Shown: piece by piece, positions 8,452-16,866 of the stretch | Layout: every line of letters starts with the position of its first letter | Position numbering within the stretch: the first letter of the stretch is position 1 | From: Salinimicrobium catena | GTDB taxonomy: Bacteria; Bacteroidota; Bacteroidia; Flavobacteriales; Flavobacteriaceae | DNA length: 64,000 nt | Assembly: GCF_900102915.1 (NCBI RefSeq) | Contig: NZ_FNGG01000009.1 | Coordinates: 1-64,000, forward strand | Direction: 5' to 3' | Notes under the pieces: model-generated | The model's input: the letters and a program-made list of their open reading frames with translations, nothing else | What the model was told of the DNA's origin: nothing | The model's database searches: none | Position numbers and translations under genes: made by a program

Positions 8452-9453
8452 CTATTTTTCAAACCATTTCTGGAACCTGTTGAAATCCTCTTCATTTTCA
8501 GCAAGCCAGGTTGCAGCCTCTTCCCCCTGCGAAGTGGATATATAGTAGCTGAAAGGCTCAACCAGGTCGGCCTCTGCGAAATCAGCGAACATAGGCACAT
8601 AGAATTCCCACCAGAAACCTTTATTATCTCCTTTCATATCTCCTAAGATTCCAAATACCGATCTATTGGTTTCGGTAAATCGTTCCAGTTCACTTTTATC
8701 TTCGTTTTCCGGTATCGTGCTGGCAGCCTTATTCAGACTAAGCATCATTTCCGCAGCTCCAAAATCTGAATCTGCACTTAGGTCGAGTGATACATTTATG
8801 TTGGTTGGCGAGGTGCGTTCTACCCCAAGATCCATATAAGATTTTAACCTTTCATATTCAGTTACAGATCTTTCTGAATTCGGCTCTAACAGCAGAAAAT
8901 AATACAACGGAAGCATGGCTTTGATCCTTTCGCCTTTAATATCCATAATCTCACTTAACAGCAGGTGACTGCTCCCATGAGAAGGATTATGATCGATGGC
9001 CTTTAAGATGGCTTCGTAAGCCTAATCGACCTTATCAACTTTCAGGCAGGTTAGCGCATAATTGTAACTAAGCAGGTAGTGATCAAACTCCTTCATCGCC
9101 TCTTCATAGACTTTAATAGCCTTTTTTCGTTTCCCTAGCATGTCTAAGGCATTGCCAAGCATGACGTAGTTCAGCAACTGGTTATCTGTTTCCAGGTCAA
9201 TGGCCTTTTCGCTGTACTTGACCGCGCTTTTGTAATCTCCTTTTAAAAAATAGGAATAGGCGATCTCGTAATGGGCCGTGCCGGAATTTGGTTCGAGCTC
9301 CAGGGCTTTTTCATATTCTTTTATGGCGTTCTCGAAATTCCCGGCATCATGCAGGGCGATCCCTTTTTCTATGTACTGGTCGAAGCTGGTTTCCTGGGAA
9401 ACACCCGGCAGGGCAAAACAACAGAATAGCAACAGAAGTAATGTTTTTTTCAT
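8452..9453 (-). pseudogene. Secreted TPR protein interrupted by an in-frame TAG
   Basis: The frame opens at the ATG at 9453 with a signal peptide (MKKTLLLLLFCCFALPGVSQ), followed by three or more TPR units, and stops at a TAG at 9022-9024. The next 25 codons (AYEAILKAIDHNPSHG...) continue in the same frame with no further stop and join the frame read as 8452-8946, giving about 332 codons in all. The residues after the stop complete a TPR helix pair (VD-stop-AYEAILKAID). A single base change in a GAG, AAG or CAG codon would explain it. The C-terminal part ends FNRFQKWFEK and contains a longer non-TPR domain. If TAG is read as stop, two fragments result: 143 residues secreted and possibly 164 residues without a signal. 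A sequencing error is the alternative. Confidence 0.8.
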
Positions 9454-9484
9454 GGGTTAAGTTTTGGTTTCAAGGTTCGAAAAT

Positions 9485-9504
9485 GCAAAGTCAGGAGACT
9501 TTGC
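9485..9504. repeat. REP-like palindrome (consensus copy)
   Basis: GCAAAGTCAGGAGACTTTGC, an 8-bp stem with an AGGA loop. This is the sequence I take as the consensus of the family. Located between two pseudogenes. Confidence 0.8.
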
Positions 9505-9516
9505 GGAGCCAGATTT

Positions 9517-10337
9517 TTAATTAGATTCCACCGCTTTTAAAATGCGACCGTCTTTAAGTTTCCACTCAGTCAAACCGTTGGCACTCCTTCCCATAACAAT
9601 GGCAGCTGCTGCGGACGGGCTGGAAAACAAATGATCTTCTATTAAAACGAATTTATTATTTACCTCAACAATAATGTTATCGTCAATTAAGCTTTGCCTA
9701 AATTTTACCCAATTCTGAGGAAAAGAGTTGGTAATAGTACTTGCTATTTCTGAATCTTTTAAAACCACGAAACCTTCATTGGTCATTTGTCCTTTTGCGT
9801 TCGCTCCTCTTGCGGCGTTAATGTAAAAGGTGTTGTTAATTTGTTCTTCAACAGTTTGGTCTTTTCTCAGCTCTTCAAAAATTTTATATCCCAATGCGTT
9901 TACCAGCAGCCGAATATTCTCCAGAAATTCTTCCATCTCTGCCTGGTCAGATTCTGAAATTGTAGACCGTGGTGGAACATTGCCATTTTCCAGATCGTAA
10001 CGATTTACTTTTACTGCAATTTCGTGCAACCTGCTTTCTAGATATTTAATATGGGCTTTGTTCAGGTTTTCATCTTTGCTCACAAAAACCAAAGCTTCAT
10101 TCCAGAAGTCTTTTTGGGAAAGATGCTGGCAAGTTCTTTGTTCTCTGATTTATCAGACTTTCCAATGAGAATATAAATGCCGGTATTTTCCAGTTCCGAC
10201 CGATCTGAAGACTCTTTGATTTTTTTCCGTGGAATCTTTAGTGCCTTTCCAGTCCAATTCGATAATTCACAGGTCATCCGGCCATTTGGCTCCCCGTCCA
10301 CCAAAAATATTTTTATAGTCTTACCGAAGTTCTTCAT
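9517..10337 (-). pseudogene. GIY-YIG nuclease-family protein with DUF4357, broken by deletion and frameshift
   Basis: The N-terminal 85-codon frame (from 10337) holds the first half of the nuclease signature, TGIYILIG, then runs ENKELA and leaves the frame near 10128-10132. In the other frame the sequence QHLSQKDFWNEALVFVSKDE continues straight into the 191-codon frame ending at 9517, which finishes with a DUF4357 domain (SPSAAAAIVMGRSANGLTEW). In intact relatives the text between KEL and QHL contains YIG-x-A/G-E and a catalytic Arg; here it is missing and the lost length is not a multiple of three. The nuclease core should therefore be dead, although the 191-codon fragment could still be made from its own Met. 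Confidence 0.8.
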
Positions 10338-10500
10338 ATTTGTTTTTTAAATACAGGGAAATTTGTTAAAAATAACATAATTTTCCTACAAAACAGCTTC
10401 CTCAAAAAGAAACTTTTTAAACCCACCTCTTCCCTTACAGCTACTTAGCAAGAAACCTCAAAAATTCCCTATATTTAGCGCTCTTAAAATTTTAACATCT

Positions 10501-13500
10501 ATGAGCTGTAGAAACCTGCTGGCATTAATGCTCTTAATGGCCACCTCTGCCCTGTTCGCGCAGGAAAAAGAAAAGAAAGACAAATGGGATGTTTCAGACC
10601 CCTATACCGATGACTGGAACATCAACGAAGTTCCCCTCAAGACCGATGAAGGTACCTGGATGAACCTGGACGTGAGCCCTGATGGGTCAAAGATCGTATT
10701 CGACCTTTTGGGAGACATCTACATCATGCCTGCAAAAGGCGGAAAAGCCACGGCGCTTCGCAGCGGGATGGCCTACGAGGTGCAGCCGCGCTTCAGCCCT
10801 GACGGTACAAAGATCTCCTTTACCAGCGACGCCGGCGGCGGCGACAACATCTGGGTGATGAACCCCGACGGCTCTGACGCCAAACAGATCACAGAAGAGA
10901 ACTTCCGCCTGCTTAACAACGCCGAGTGGACGGCTGACGGGAATTCCATCATTGCCCGAAAGCACTTTACCAGCGGCCGCTCCCTTGGAGCCGGCGAGAT
11001 GTGGCAGTACCACATAGCAGGAAAAGGCGGCTTGCAGCTTACCGAGAGAAAGAACGACCAGCAGGACGTGAACGAACCTGCTGTCTCTCCCGACGGGCGT
11101 TACCTGTACTACAGCGAAGACATGTACCCTGGCGGGTACTTCCAATACAACAAAGACCCTAACAAGCAGATCTACGTGATCAAGCGTTACGACCTGCAGA
11201 CCGGAGAAAACCAAACCATCACCGGTGGTCCCGGCGGGGCGGCACGTCCGCAGATCTCTCCTGACGGAAAGAAATTAGCTTTCGTAAAAAGGATCAGGAC
11301 CAAGTCGGTTCTGTACGTACACGACCTGGAGACCGGCGAGGAATGGCCGGTGTACGACCAGCTGAGCAAAGATCAGCAGGAAGCCTGGGCCATCTTCGGA
11401 GTATATCCCGGCTTCAGCTGGATGCCGAACAACAAGGACATCGTCATCTGGAGCGAAGGCAAGATCAGGAAGATCGATACCAAAGACTTCACTTCCGAAG
11501 TCATTCCTTTTTCCGTAGAGAACAACATTCAAATAGCCGAAACTCATCGTGCGAAGACCGAAGTATTTTCCGAAGAGTTCAATCCGAAAGTGATCCGTCA
11601 CGCGGTGACTTCACCTGACGGGAAGACGCTTGTGTTCAACGCTGTTGGTTACCTCTACAAAAAGAGCCTTCCCAACGGGAAGCCTGAAAGGATCAGCAAA
11701 GACAAGAATTTCGAATTCGAACCTGCTTTTTCACCTGACGGGAAAGAGATCGTGTACGTGACCTGGGACGACCAGGACCTGGGAAGCATCAGGAAAGTGA
11801 GCCTGAACGGCAGGAATCCGCAGACGCTGACCTTTGAAAAAGGCATTTACAGGAATCCGGCTTTCTCTAACAGCGGCGACAAGATCGTGTATGTGAAGGA
11901 AAAAGGAAATTCAGACCAGGGACAGAGCTTTTCAAAGGAGCCGGGGATCTACACCATGAGCGCTTCGGGAGAGAATGTCAAGAAACTTACCAAAGAAGGC
12001 GACTTCCCCATGTTCAGCAAAAACGATGACCGCATCCTGTACCAGACCGGGGGGATGTTCTTCGGGAGCCTTACCAAAAACCTGAAAAGTGTTGACCTCA
12101 ACGGGCACGATGAACGCACCCACATCAAGTCGAAACACGCGAACCGCCTGGTGCCGAGTCCGGACAATAAGTGGATCGCCTTCACCAACCTGCACCAGGG
12201 ATATATCGCGCCTTTCGTGATGACGGGGCAGACCATTGATCTGGATGACAAGACCAAGGCTTTCCCGGTGACGCAGATCACCAAAGATGCAGGGATGAGC
12301 CTGCACTGGTCTAAAGACAGCAAAAACGTGCACTGGACCTTAGGGGAAGAATATTTCACCAATAAAGTGGCCGAGAAATTCACCTTTTTGAAGAACTCAC
12401 CAGACTCCATCGCCCCTATCTCCGAAAAAGGGATCAAAGTGGGCTTGAAACTGGAGGCTGACAAACCTGAAGGAAGCATCGCCTTCACCAACGCCCGCCT
12501 TATCACCATGAACGGCGACGAGGTGATCGAGAACGGAACCGTGGTGGTGAAAGAGAACAGGATTGTTGCCGTGGGAGCAGCTAATGAAGTGGATGTTCCC
12601 AAAAACGCAAAAGTCATCGACGCTTCCGGAAAAACCATCATGCCGGGGATCGTGGATGCGCATGCGCACATTGGCGCTTTTAGATACGGACTCACTCCTC
12701 AGAAGCACTGGCCGGCGTATGCCAACCTGGCTTTTGGAGTAACTACCGCCCATGATCCTTCAGCTTTGAGCGAGACCGTCTTCGGAATGTCTGAACTCAT
12801 CAAGAGCGGAGAAATGGTTGGTCCGAGATTGTTCTCTACCGGGATCATCCTGTACGGGGCCGAAGGGGATTTCAAGGCGGAAATAAACAGCCTGGAAGAC
12901 GCGAAGTCGGCCTTGAGAAGAACCAAGGCTTTCGGAGCGAATTCCGTAAAGAGTTACAACCAGCCGCGCCGTGAGCAGCGTCAGCAGGTGATGCAGGCCG
13001 CCAAAGAACTAGACATGAACGTGGTACCCGAAGGCGGAAGTACCTTTTTCCATAACATGAGCATGATCGTGGACGGACATACAGGAATCGAGCACAATAT
13101 TCCGGTGGCTCCTGTGTACAAGGATATCAAGACCCTGTGGAGCAACAGCTCTACCGGCTACACCCCTACCCTCATCGTAAACTACGGCGGGATCAACGGG
13201 GAATACTACTTTTATGAAAAGGACAAGGTTTGGGAGAACGAAAGGCTGCTGAACTTCACTCCGCGCGCCATAGTGGATTCCCGTTCAAGACACCGCACCA
13301 TGCTGCCGGAAGAGGAGTATGATAACGGGCCTGTGCTGGTTTCGAGAACCGCGAAAGCCCTTACCGATGAAGGCGTGAAGGTGAACCTTGGCGCCCACGG
13401 ACAGCTGCAGGGGCTTGGGGCTCACTGGGAGCTATGGTTGCTGCAAATGGGAGGCATGACCAACATGGAAGCCCTGCAGGCCGCGACCATCAACGGGGCT

Positions 13501-13794
13501 AACTACCTTGGAATGGAAACCGAGATAGGCTCCCTCGAAGAAGGAAAACTGGCCGATCTTTTAGTGCTGGAGGAGAATCCGCTGGAGGACATCCGCAATT
13601 CCGAAAGCATACAGTACACCATGATCAACGGCCGACTGTTCGACGCCGAGACCATGAACGAGGTAGGAAACCATCCTGAAGAAAGAGGTGAGTTCTACTG
13701 GGAAAATGCCAAATACAATGAAGCCTTTCCATGGCACGAGGAAACCCAAAGCTTTACCGCACCGGGATGCACCTGTCATGCGACGCATAATTAG
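10501..13794 (+). CDS. Secreted PD40 beta-propeller / amidohydrolase fusion protein
   Basis: The 1097-residue protein has a signal peptide (cleavage near ALFAQ), then about 620 residues of TolB/PD40 repeats (recurring SPDGKKL-, SPDGTKI- and SPDGKEI-like blades), then an imidazolonepropionase-like amidohydrolase with VDAHAHIG near residue 720, an EGG/HTGIEHN region, a GAHGQLQG region and the EGKLADLLVLE closing strand. It acts outside the cytoplasm, perhaps on peptides or cyclic amides; the substrate is unknown. It ends APGCTCHATHN, a Cys/His-rich tail that could bind metal. The gene uses markedly GC-rich codons, as in well-expressed genes. It is monocistronic, followed by a strong terminator. 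Confidence 0.85.
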   Translation: MSCRNLLALMLLMATSALFAQEKEKKDKWDVSDPYTDDWNINEVPLKTDEGTWMNLDVSPDGSKIVFDLLGDIYIMPAKGGKATALRSGMAYEVQPRFSPDGTKISFTSDAGGGDNIWVMNPDGSDAKQITEENFRLLNNAEWTADGNSIIARKHFTSGRSLGAGEMWQYHIAGKGGLQLTERKNDQQDVNEPAVSPDGRYLYYSEDMYPGGYFQYNKDPNKQIYVIKRYDLQTGENQTITGGPGGAARPQISPDGKKLAFVKRIRTKSVLYVHDLETGEEWPVYDQLSKDQQEAWAIFGVYPGFSWMPNNKDIVIWSEGKIRKIDTKDFTSEVIPFSVENNIQIAETHRAKTEVFSEEFNPKVIRHAVTSPDGKTLVFNAVGYLYKKSLPNGKPERISKDKNFEFEPAFSPDGKEIVYVTWDDQDLGSIRKVSLNGRNPQTLTFEKGIYRNPAFSNSGDKIVYVKEKGNSDQGQSFSKEPGIYTMSASGENVKKLTKEGDFPMFSKNDDRILYQTGGMFFGSLTKNLKSVDLNGHDERTHIKSKHANRLVPSPDNKWIAFTNLHQGYIAPFVMTGQTIDLDDKTKAFPVTQITKDAGMSLHWSKDSKNVHWTLGEEYFTNKVAEKFTFLKNSPDSIAPISEKGIKVGLKLEADKPEGSIAFTNARLITMNGDEVIENGTVVVKENRIVAVGAANEVDVPKNAKVIDASGKTIMPGIVDAHAHIGAFRYGLTPQKHWPAYANLAFGVTTAHDPSALSETVFGMSELIKSGEMVGPRLFSTGIILYGAEGDFKAEINSLEDAKSALRRTKAFGANSVKSYNQPRREQRQQVMQAAKELDMNVVPEGGSTFFHNMSMIVDGHTGIEHNIPVAPVYKDIKTLWSNSSTGYTPTLIVNYGGINGEYYFYEKDKVWENERLLNFTPRAIVDSRSRHRTMLPEEEYDNGPVLVSRTAKALTDEGVKVNLGAHGQLQGLGAHWELWLLQMGGMTNMEALQAATINGANYLGMETEIGSLEEGKLADLLVLEENPLEDIRNSESIQYTMINGRLFDAETMNEVGNHPEERGEFYWENAKYNEAFPWHEETQSFTAPGCTCHATHN

Positions 13795-13823
13795 TATTGA
13801 GTAGTTAGTATTGAGAATTGAGT

Positions 13824-13860
13824 AAAAGCCGGGATCCTGATGGGTCCCGGCTTTTGTTTT
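13824..13860 (+). terminator. Rho-independent terminator after the PD40/amidohydrolase gene
   Basis: AAAAGCCGGGA pairs with TCCCGGCTTTT (11 bp) and is followed by GTTTTT. Confidence 0.85.
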
Positions 13861-13868
13861 TAAAGGCA

Positions 13869-13886
13869 CAAAGTCAGGAGACTTTG
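13869..13886. repeat. REP palindrome left of the RAYT gene, direct arm
   Basis: CAAAGTCAGGAGACTTTG. Together with the reverse-type copy at 13926 it forms a BIME-like pair on the left flank of the transposase. Confidence 0.8.
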
Positions 13887-13925
13887 CGAAACTACTAGTA
13901 ATTGCTCCGCGAAGTCTATTGCTCG

Positions 13926-13945
13926 GCGAAGTCTCCCGACTTCGC
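13926..13945. repeat. REP palindrome left of the RAYT gene, inverted arm
   Basis: GCGAAGTCTCCCGACTTCGC: the loop reads TCCC instead of AGGA, so this copy lies in the opposite direction to 13869-13886. A further half copy (GAAGTCTCCTGACTTTT) follows at about 13979-13995. Confidence 0.8.
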
Positions 13946-14051
13946 GGCTCCTGAAACTCCTGGTAAACGATATCTTAATGAAGTCTCCTGACTTTTAAAT
14001 CCTCTTTATTTCGATCCTTCTTTTCTTTAACTTTAAGTAAAACATTTTCTT

Positions 14052-14654
14052 GTGAAAGAAGGTTACACCATCAAAGATCAAAGCAAAGCTCATTTCCTCA
14101 CAGCCACAGTAGTAGATTGGATCGATATCTTCAGCAGACAAAATTATCGAGACTGTATTATTGATAGTCTTTCATATTGCATCAGTAATAAAGGAATGAT
14201 ATTGTACGGATATGTCATTATGTCCAACCATATCCACCTGATAATTCAATCTGAAAAGGGTGAGCTATCAAATCTTCTGCGGGATTTTAAAAAATTTACT
14301 GCAACCAAGATTCTGGATCTTATCAAAAATACTCCTGAAAGCAGAAGAGAATGGATTCTGGAGCGATTCCAAAAAGCTACTTTTACTCACAACAGAAATA
14401 AGAATTATCAGGTATGGCAGTACGGGAATCATGCAGAAGAGATCTACACTGAAAAATTTTTGTGGTCAAAATTGAATTACATTCACCTGAATCCTGTTCG
14501 TGCCGGACTTGTAGCTAGGGCATCAGATTATTTGTATTCCAGTGCATCCAACTATGTACATGGAAAAGGTATTTTGAAGTCTGTTCATTTAGCTGATAAT
14601 CCTGTACAAGATGTTTTAAAAAGCTGGACAGTTATGAGATATCATAATTATTAA
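14052..14654 (+). CDS. REP-associated tyrosine transposase (RAYT, Y1/IS200-like)
   Basis: The 200-residue product, from a GTG start, shows the Y1 HUH transposase pattern of RAYTs: SNHIHLII with the metal-binding HxH near residues 59-61, and the KLNYIHLNPVRAGLV segment with the catalytic tyrosine near residue 150. RAYTs are domesticated single-copy enzymes thought to cleave or move REP hairpins. Here paired REP palindromes of opposite orientation lie on both sides (13869/13926 and 14716/14770), and single copies are spread over 7.1-9.5 kb. No other IS200-like ends or TnpB are seen. GTG is the only reasonable start after the preceding AT-rich stretch. Confidence 0.88.
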   Translation: MKEGYTIKDQSKAHFLTATVVDWIDIFSRQNYRDCIIDSLSYCISNKGMILYGYVIMSNHIHLIIQSEKGELSNLLRDFKKFTATKILDLIKNTPESRREWILERFQKATFTHNRNKNYQVWQYGNHAEEIYTEKFLWSKLNYIHLNPVRAGLVARASDYLYSSASNYVHGKGILKSVHLADNPVQDVLKSWTVMRYHNY

Positions 14655-14715
14655 AATATCTAAAAAAACAAAGTCAAAGACTTTGAGAAGATTGAATTTC
14701 ATTCTGAATACTAAA

Positions 14716-14739
14716 GCGCAAAGTCAGGAGACTTTGCGC
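14716..14739. repeat. REP palindrome right of the RAYT gene, direct arm
   Basis: GCGCAAAGTC, AGGA, GACTTTGCGC: a perfect 10-bp stem and the longest copy in the window. Confidence 0.85.
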
Positions 14740-14769
14740 AGCTTCCAGCAGCTTCGGAAGAAGTGCTCT

Positions 14770-14789
14770 GCGAAGTCTCCTGACTTCGC
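14770..14789. repeat. REP palindrome right of the RAYT gene, inverted arm
   Basis: GCGAAGTCTCCTGACTTCGC with a TCCT loop, the opposite orientation to 14716-14739; about 30 bases separate the two arms, which contain their own GCTTCC/GGAAG pairing. Confidence 0.85.
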
Positions 14790-14878
14790 AAATCCTGCAA
14801 GGAGAAATCTCTGAATCAGAAAAATGTATCTTTGGCCAAAATTTTGAATAAGGAATTTTTAATCCTGAATTTTAACCT

Positions 14879-15247
14879 TTGCAGACTCTCGTCCATTACT
14901 CCCTCCACTTCCTCGCCATAGGATTGATCGCTTACCTGTATGACAGCAAGAACTGGAAAAGAAACTGGCTCATCCTGCTGGCGACCATGGCGGTGGACCT
15001 GGACCATTTGCTGGCAGACCCCATTTTTCATCCCGGGCGCTGCAGCATAGGTTTTCATTACCTGCATTCCTTTTATGTGATCCCTTTTTACTTTGTGGGC
15101 GCGGCATTTCTGAAAAGATCGATCTGGAAGCTGATCCTGATAGGCCTGGCCTTCCACATGTTCACCGATTTTGTGGATTGTCTGTGGATGTTCGGGGAAT
15201 GTGGCGAATGTGAGATCCCGGAATTTTTCAGCTATTTTTCACGCTAA
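14879..15247 (+). CDS. DUF6122 family membrane protein
   Basis: The 122-residue protein starts at a TTG (MQTLVHYSLHF) and has three or four hydrophobic helices. Conserved family features that I recognise are LVHYSLHF, MAVDLDHLLADPIFHPGRCS and FHYLHS, ending with HMFTDFVDCLWMF. The DxDH and H/D-rich loops resemble metal-dependent membrane hydrolases of the YdjM type, but the function of DUF6122 is unknown. No ATG offers a better start. It lies just after the right REP pair. Confidence 0.75.
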   Translation: MQTLVHYSLHFLAIGLIAYLYDSKNWKRNWLILLATMAVDLDHLLADPIFHPGRCSIGFHYLHSFYVIPFYFVGAAFLKRSIWKLILIGLAFHMFTDFVDCLWMFGECGECEIPEFFSYFSR

Positions 15248-15438
15248 GAATATTCTTACTTATTAAAACTTAATCGGTTAAAAAAGAAGGTTTTAGTCTA
15301 CCTGAAATTGATTTCATCCTGATTTTTCGGCAGAAATAAAACGAATTCGGTTTTCATATGATAGCCTAATTCCTGTATATTTACCTCGGTGAAAATTCAC
15401 CCATTCCAAGTAAAGTCAGCCAAAAAATCAACAGAGTT

Positions 15439-16056
15439 ATGCACGTAGCCATTGCGGGAAACATAGGTGCGGGAAAGACCACCCTTACCAAATTATTAGC
15501 CAAACATTTTGACTGGGAGGCGCAGTTCGAAGATGTACTGGAAAACCCGTATCTGGAAGATTTTTACAATAAAATGGAACGCTGGTCTTTCAACCTGCAG
15601 ATCTACTTTTTGAACAGCAGATTTCGCCAGATCCTGGACATCAGGGAAAGCGGAAGGTCCATCATTCAAGACCGCACAATTTATGAGGATGCGCACATTT
15701 TCGCACCCAACCTTCACGCCATGGGGCTTATGACCAACCGCGACTACGAAAACTACAAATCCCTGTTCGATCTCATGGAAAGCGTGGTGAAAGGTCCGGA
15801 CCTGCTCATCTACCTTAGAAGCAGCATCCCTAACCTGGTCTCACAGATCCACAAGCGCGGGCGTGATTACGAGAATTCAATTTCCATCGATTACCTCAGT
15901 CGCCTGAACGAAAGGTACGAAGCCTGGATCCATAACTACAACAAAGGAAACCTGCTCATCATTGACGTGGATAATATCAACTTTGTTGACAACCCAGAAG
16001 ATCTTGGGAACATCATCACACGAGTGGATGGGGAACTGCACGGGCTGTTTAAGTAG
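15439..16056 (+). CDS. Deoxynucleoside kinase
   Basis: The 205-residue protein has the P-loop GNIGAGKTT at residues 7-15, an ERWSFNLQIYFLNSRF substrate-site helix near 50-65, and the DRTIYED motif (DRS-like) near 80 with the catalytic Glu/Arg region, as in the dNK/dGK/dCK family. It phosphorylates deoxynucleosides with ATP for nucleotide salvage. Length fits bacterial members (about 200-215). It is alone on the plus strand; thyA, folA and a nucleoside transporter elsewhere in the window serve the same pool. Confidence 0.88.
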   Translation: MHVAIAGNIGAGKTTLTKLLAKHFDWEAQFEDVLENPYLEDFYNKMERWSFNLQIYFLNSRFRQILDIRESGRSIIQDRTIYEDAHIFAPNLHAMGLMTNRDYENYKSLFDLMESVVKGPDLLIYLRSSIPNLVSQIHKRGRDYENSISIDYLSRLNERYEAWIHNYNKGNLLIIDVDNINFVDNPEDLGNIITRVDGELHGLFK

Positions 16057-16207
16057 ATTTTAGAGGTTAAATCTTAGACGATAGATTTGAGATTTCCGGT
16101 TGCGCGTTGCCTGTTGCGGGCTACGGGTTGCGGGATTTCCCCCTACTTAGGAAAGCTTAGAAGTCAAAAACCTTGAATCTTGTATCCTGAATTTTGAATT
16201 GATCTCC

Positions 16208-16345
16208 GGTCGGAGCTCAGTCTGACAGTTGAGTGAAACTTTTGAATCTTAAATTAAGAATCTTGAATTCAACTAAGGTCGGAGCTCACTCTGACAATGC
16301 AGTAATTAGTGTGACTGATTTGTCAGCCCGACAGAGCCTGGAAGG
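16208..16345. repeat. Two tandem ~69-bp repeat units (GGTCGGAGCTCASTCTGACA)
   Basis: GGTCGGAGCTCAGTCTGACA begins at 16208 and GGTCGGAGCTCACTCTGACA at 16277, 69 bases apart, each followed by a GAGT or CAGT and an AT-rich GAATCTTGAATTCA tail (diverged in the second). The next pair is at 16584. Confidence 0.65.
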
Positions 16346-16370
16346 CAACGAGGGATCTCTTCCGGTTGCC
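16321..16370. repeat. 50-bp dispersed repeat, copy 1 (CCGACAGAGCCTG)
   Basis: TGTCAGCCCGACAGAGCCTG, then an ACGAGGGATCTCTTCCGG block. Copies at 17561 and 17871 keep the same spacing of all parts. Confidence 0.65.
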
Positions 16371-16583
16371 AGTTCCACGTTGCCTGTTGCCAAAGTTTTA
16401 GAGTCCACATTCCAAACCATATTTCTATTCCTTACACCCCCTCGACTCCCTGTCTGCGGCCGGCAGGCGCCCGGGGAGACAACGTGGATTTGCAGCCCAC
16501 CTTGACTAAATCTTCGGCGGAAAAGACTTTAAATCTCGAATTTTGAATGGGGAATCACGAAGGACTTCGACCATCCTCCCTTC

Positions 16584-16721
16584 GGTCAGAGCTCAGTCTG
16601 ACAGTAGAGTAAAAATTCTGTATCTTAAATCAAGAATCTTGAATTCATCTCAGCTCGGGGCTCTATCTGACAGTGGAGTAAAAATTTTAAATCTTGAACT
16701 TTGAATCCTGAATAAAATTAC
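16584..16721. repeat. Two more ~69-bp repeat units
   Basis: GGTCAGAGCTCAGTCTGACA at 16584 and GCTCGGGGCTCTATCTGACA at 16653, again 69 bases apart, each followed by GAGTAAAAATT and GAATCTTGAATT-type sequence. Confidence 0.65.
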
Positions 16722-16866
16722 TCTATACTCTCTTTTCTTTCTTCTCTACTCTCTTCCAACTGATAGTTGCTAATATTTCATTAAAAAGAACTGTTAACTC
16801 AATTTTAAAGACATTTAGTGCTAAGTATGTTATTTTAGTAGGGATCAATCAGCTAAATACCATATT

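Larger units (their letters stand above)
16057..16866. other. 810-bp gene-free stretch made of repeats
   Basis: It contains two pairs of a ~69-bp unit (16208/16277 and 16584/16653), one copy of the 50-bp TGTCAKCCCGACAGAGCC repeat (16321-16370), and many short GAATCTTGAATT-like AT blocks and GTTGCCTGTTGC-like blocks. An open frame at 16233-16505 crosses these repeats and looks spurious. The last 120 bases probably hold the promoter of the hydroxylase gene. Confidence 0.6.

Noticed and set aside
10687-12753. Long antisense open frames inside the 1097-residue gene
   Set aside because: They arise from the GC-rich codon use of the real gene; none has a recognisable domain.
16233-16505. 90-codon open frame in a gene-free stretch
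   Set aside because: It runs through two kinds of dispersed repeat and has no protein-like composition.
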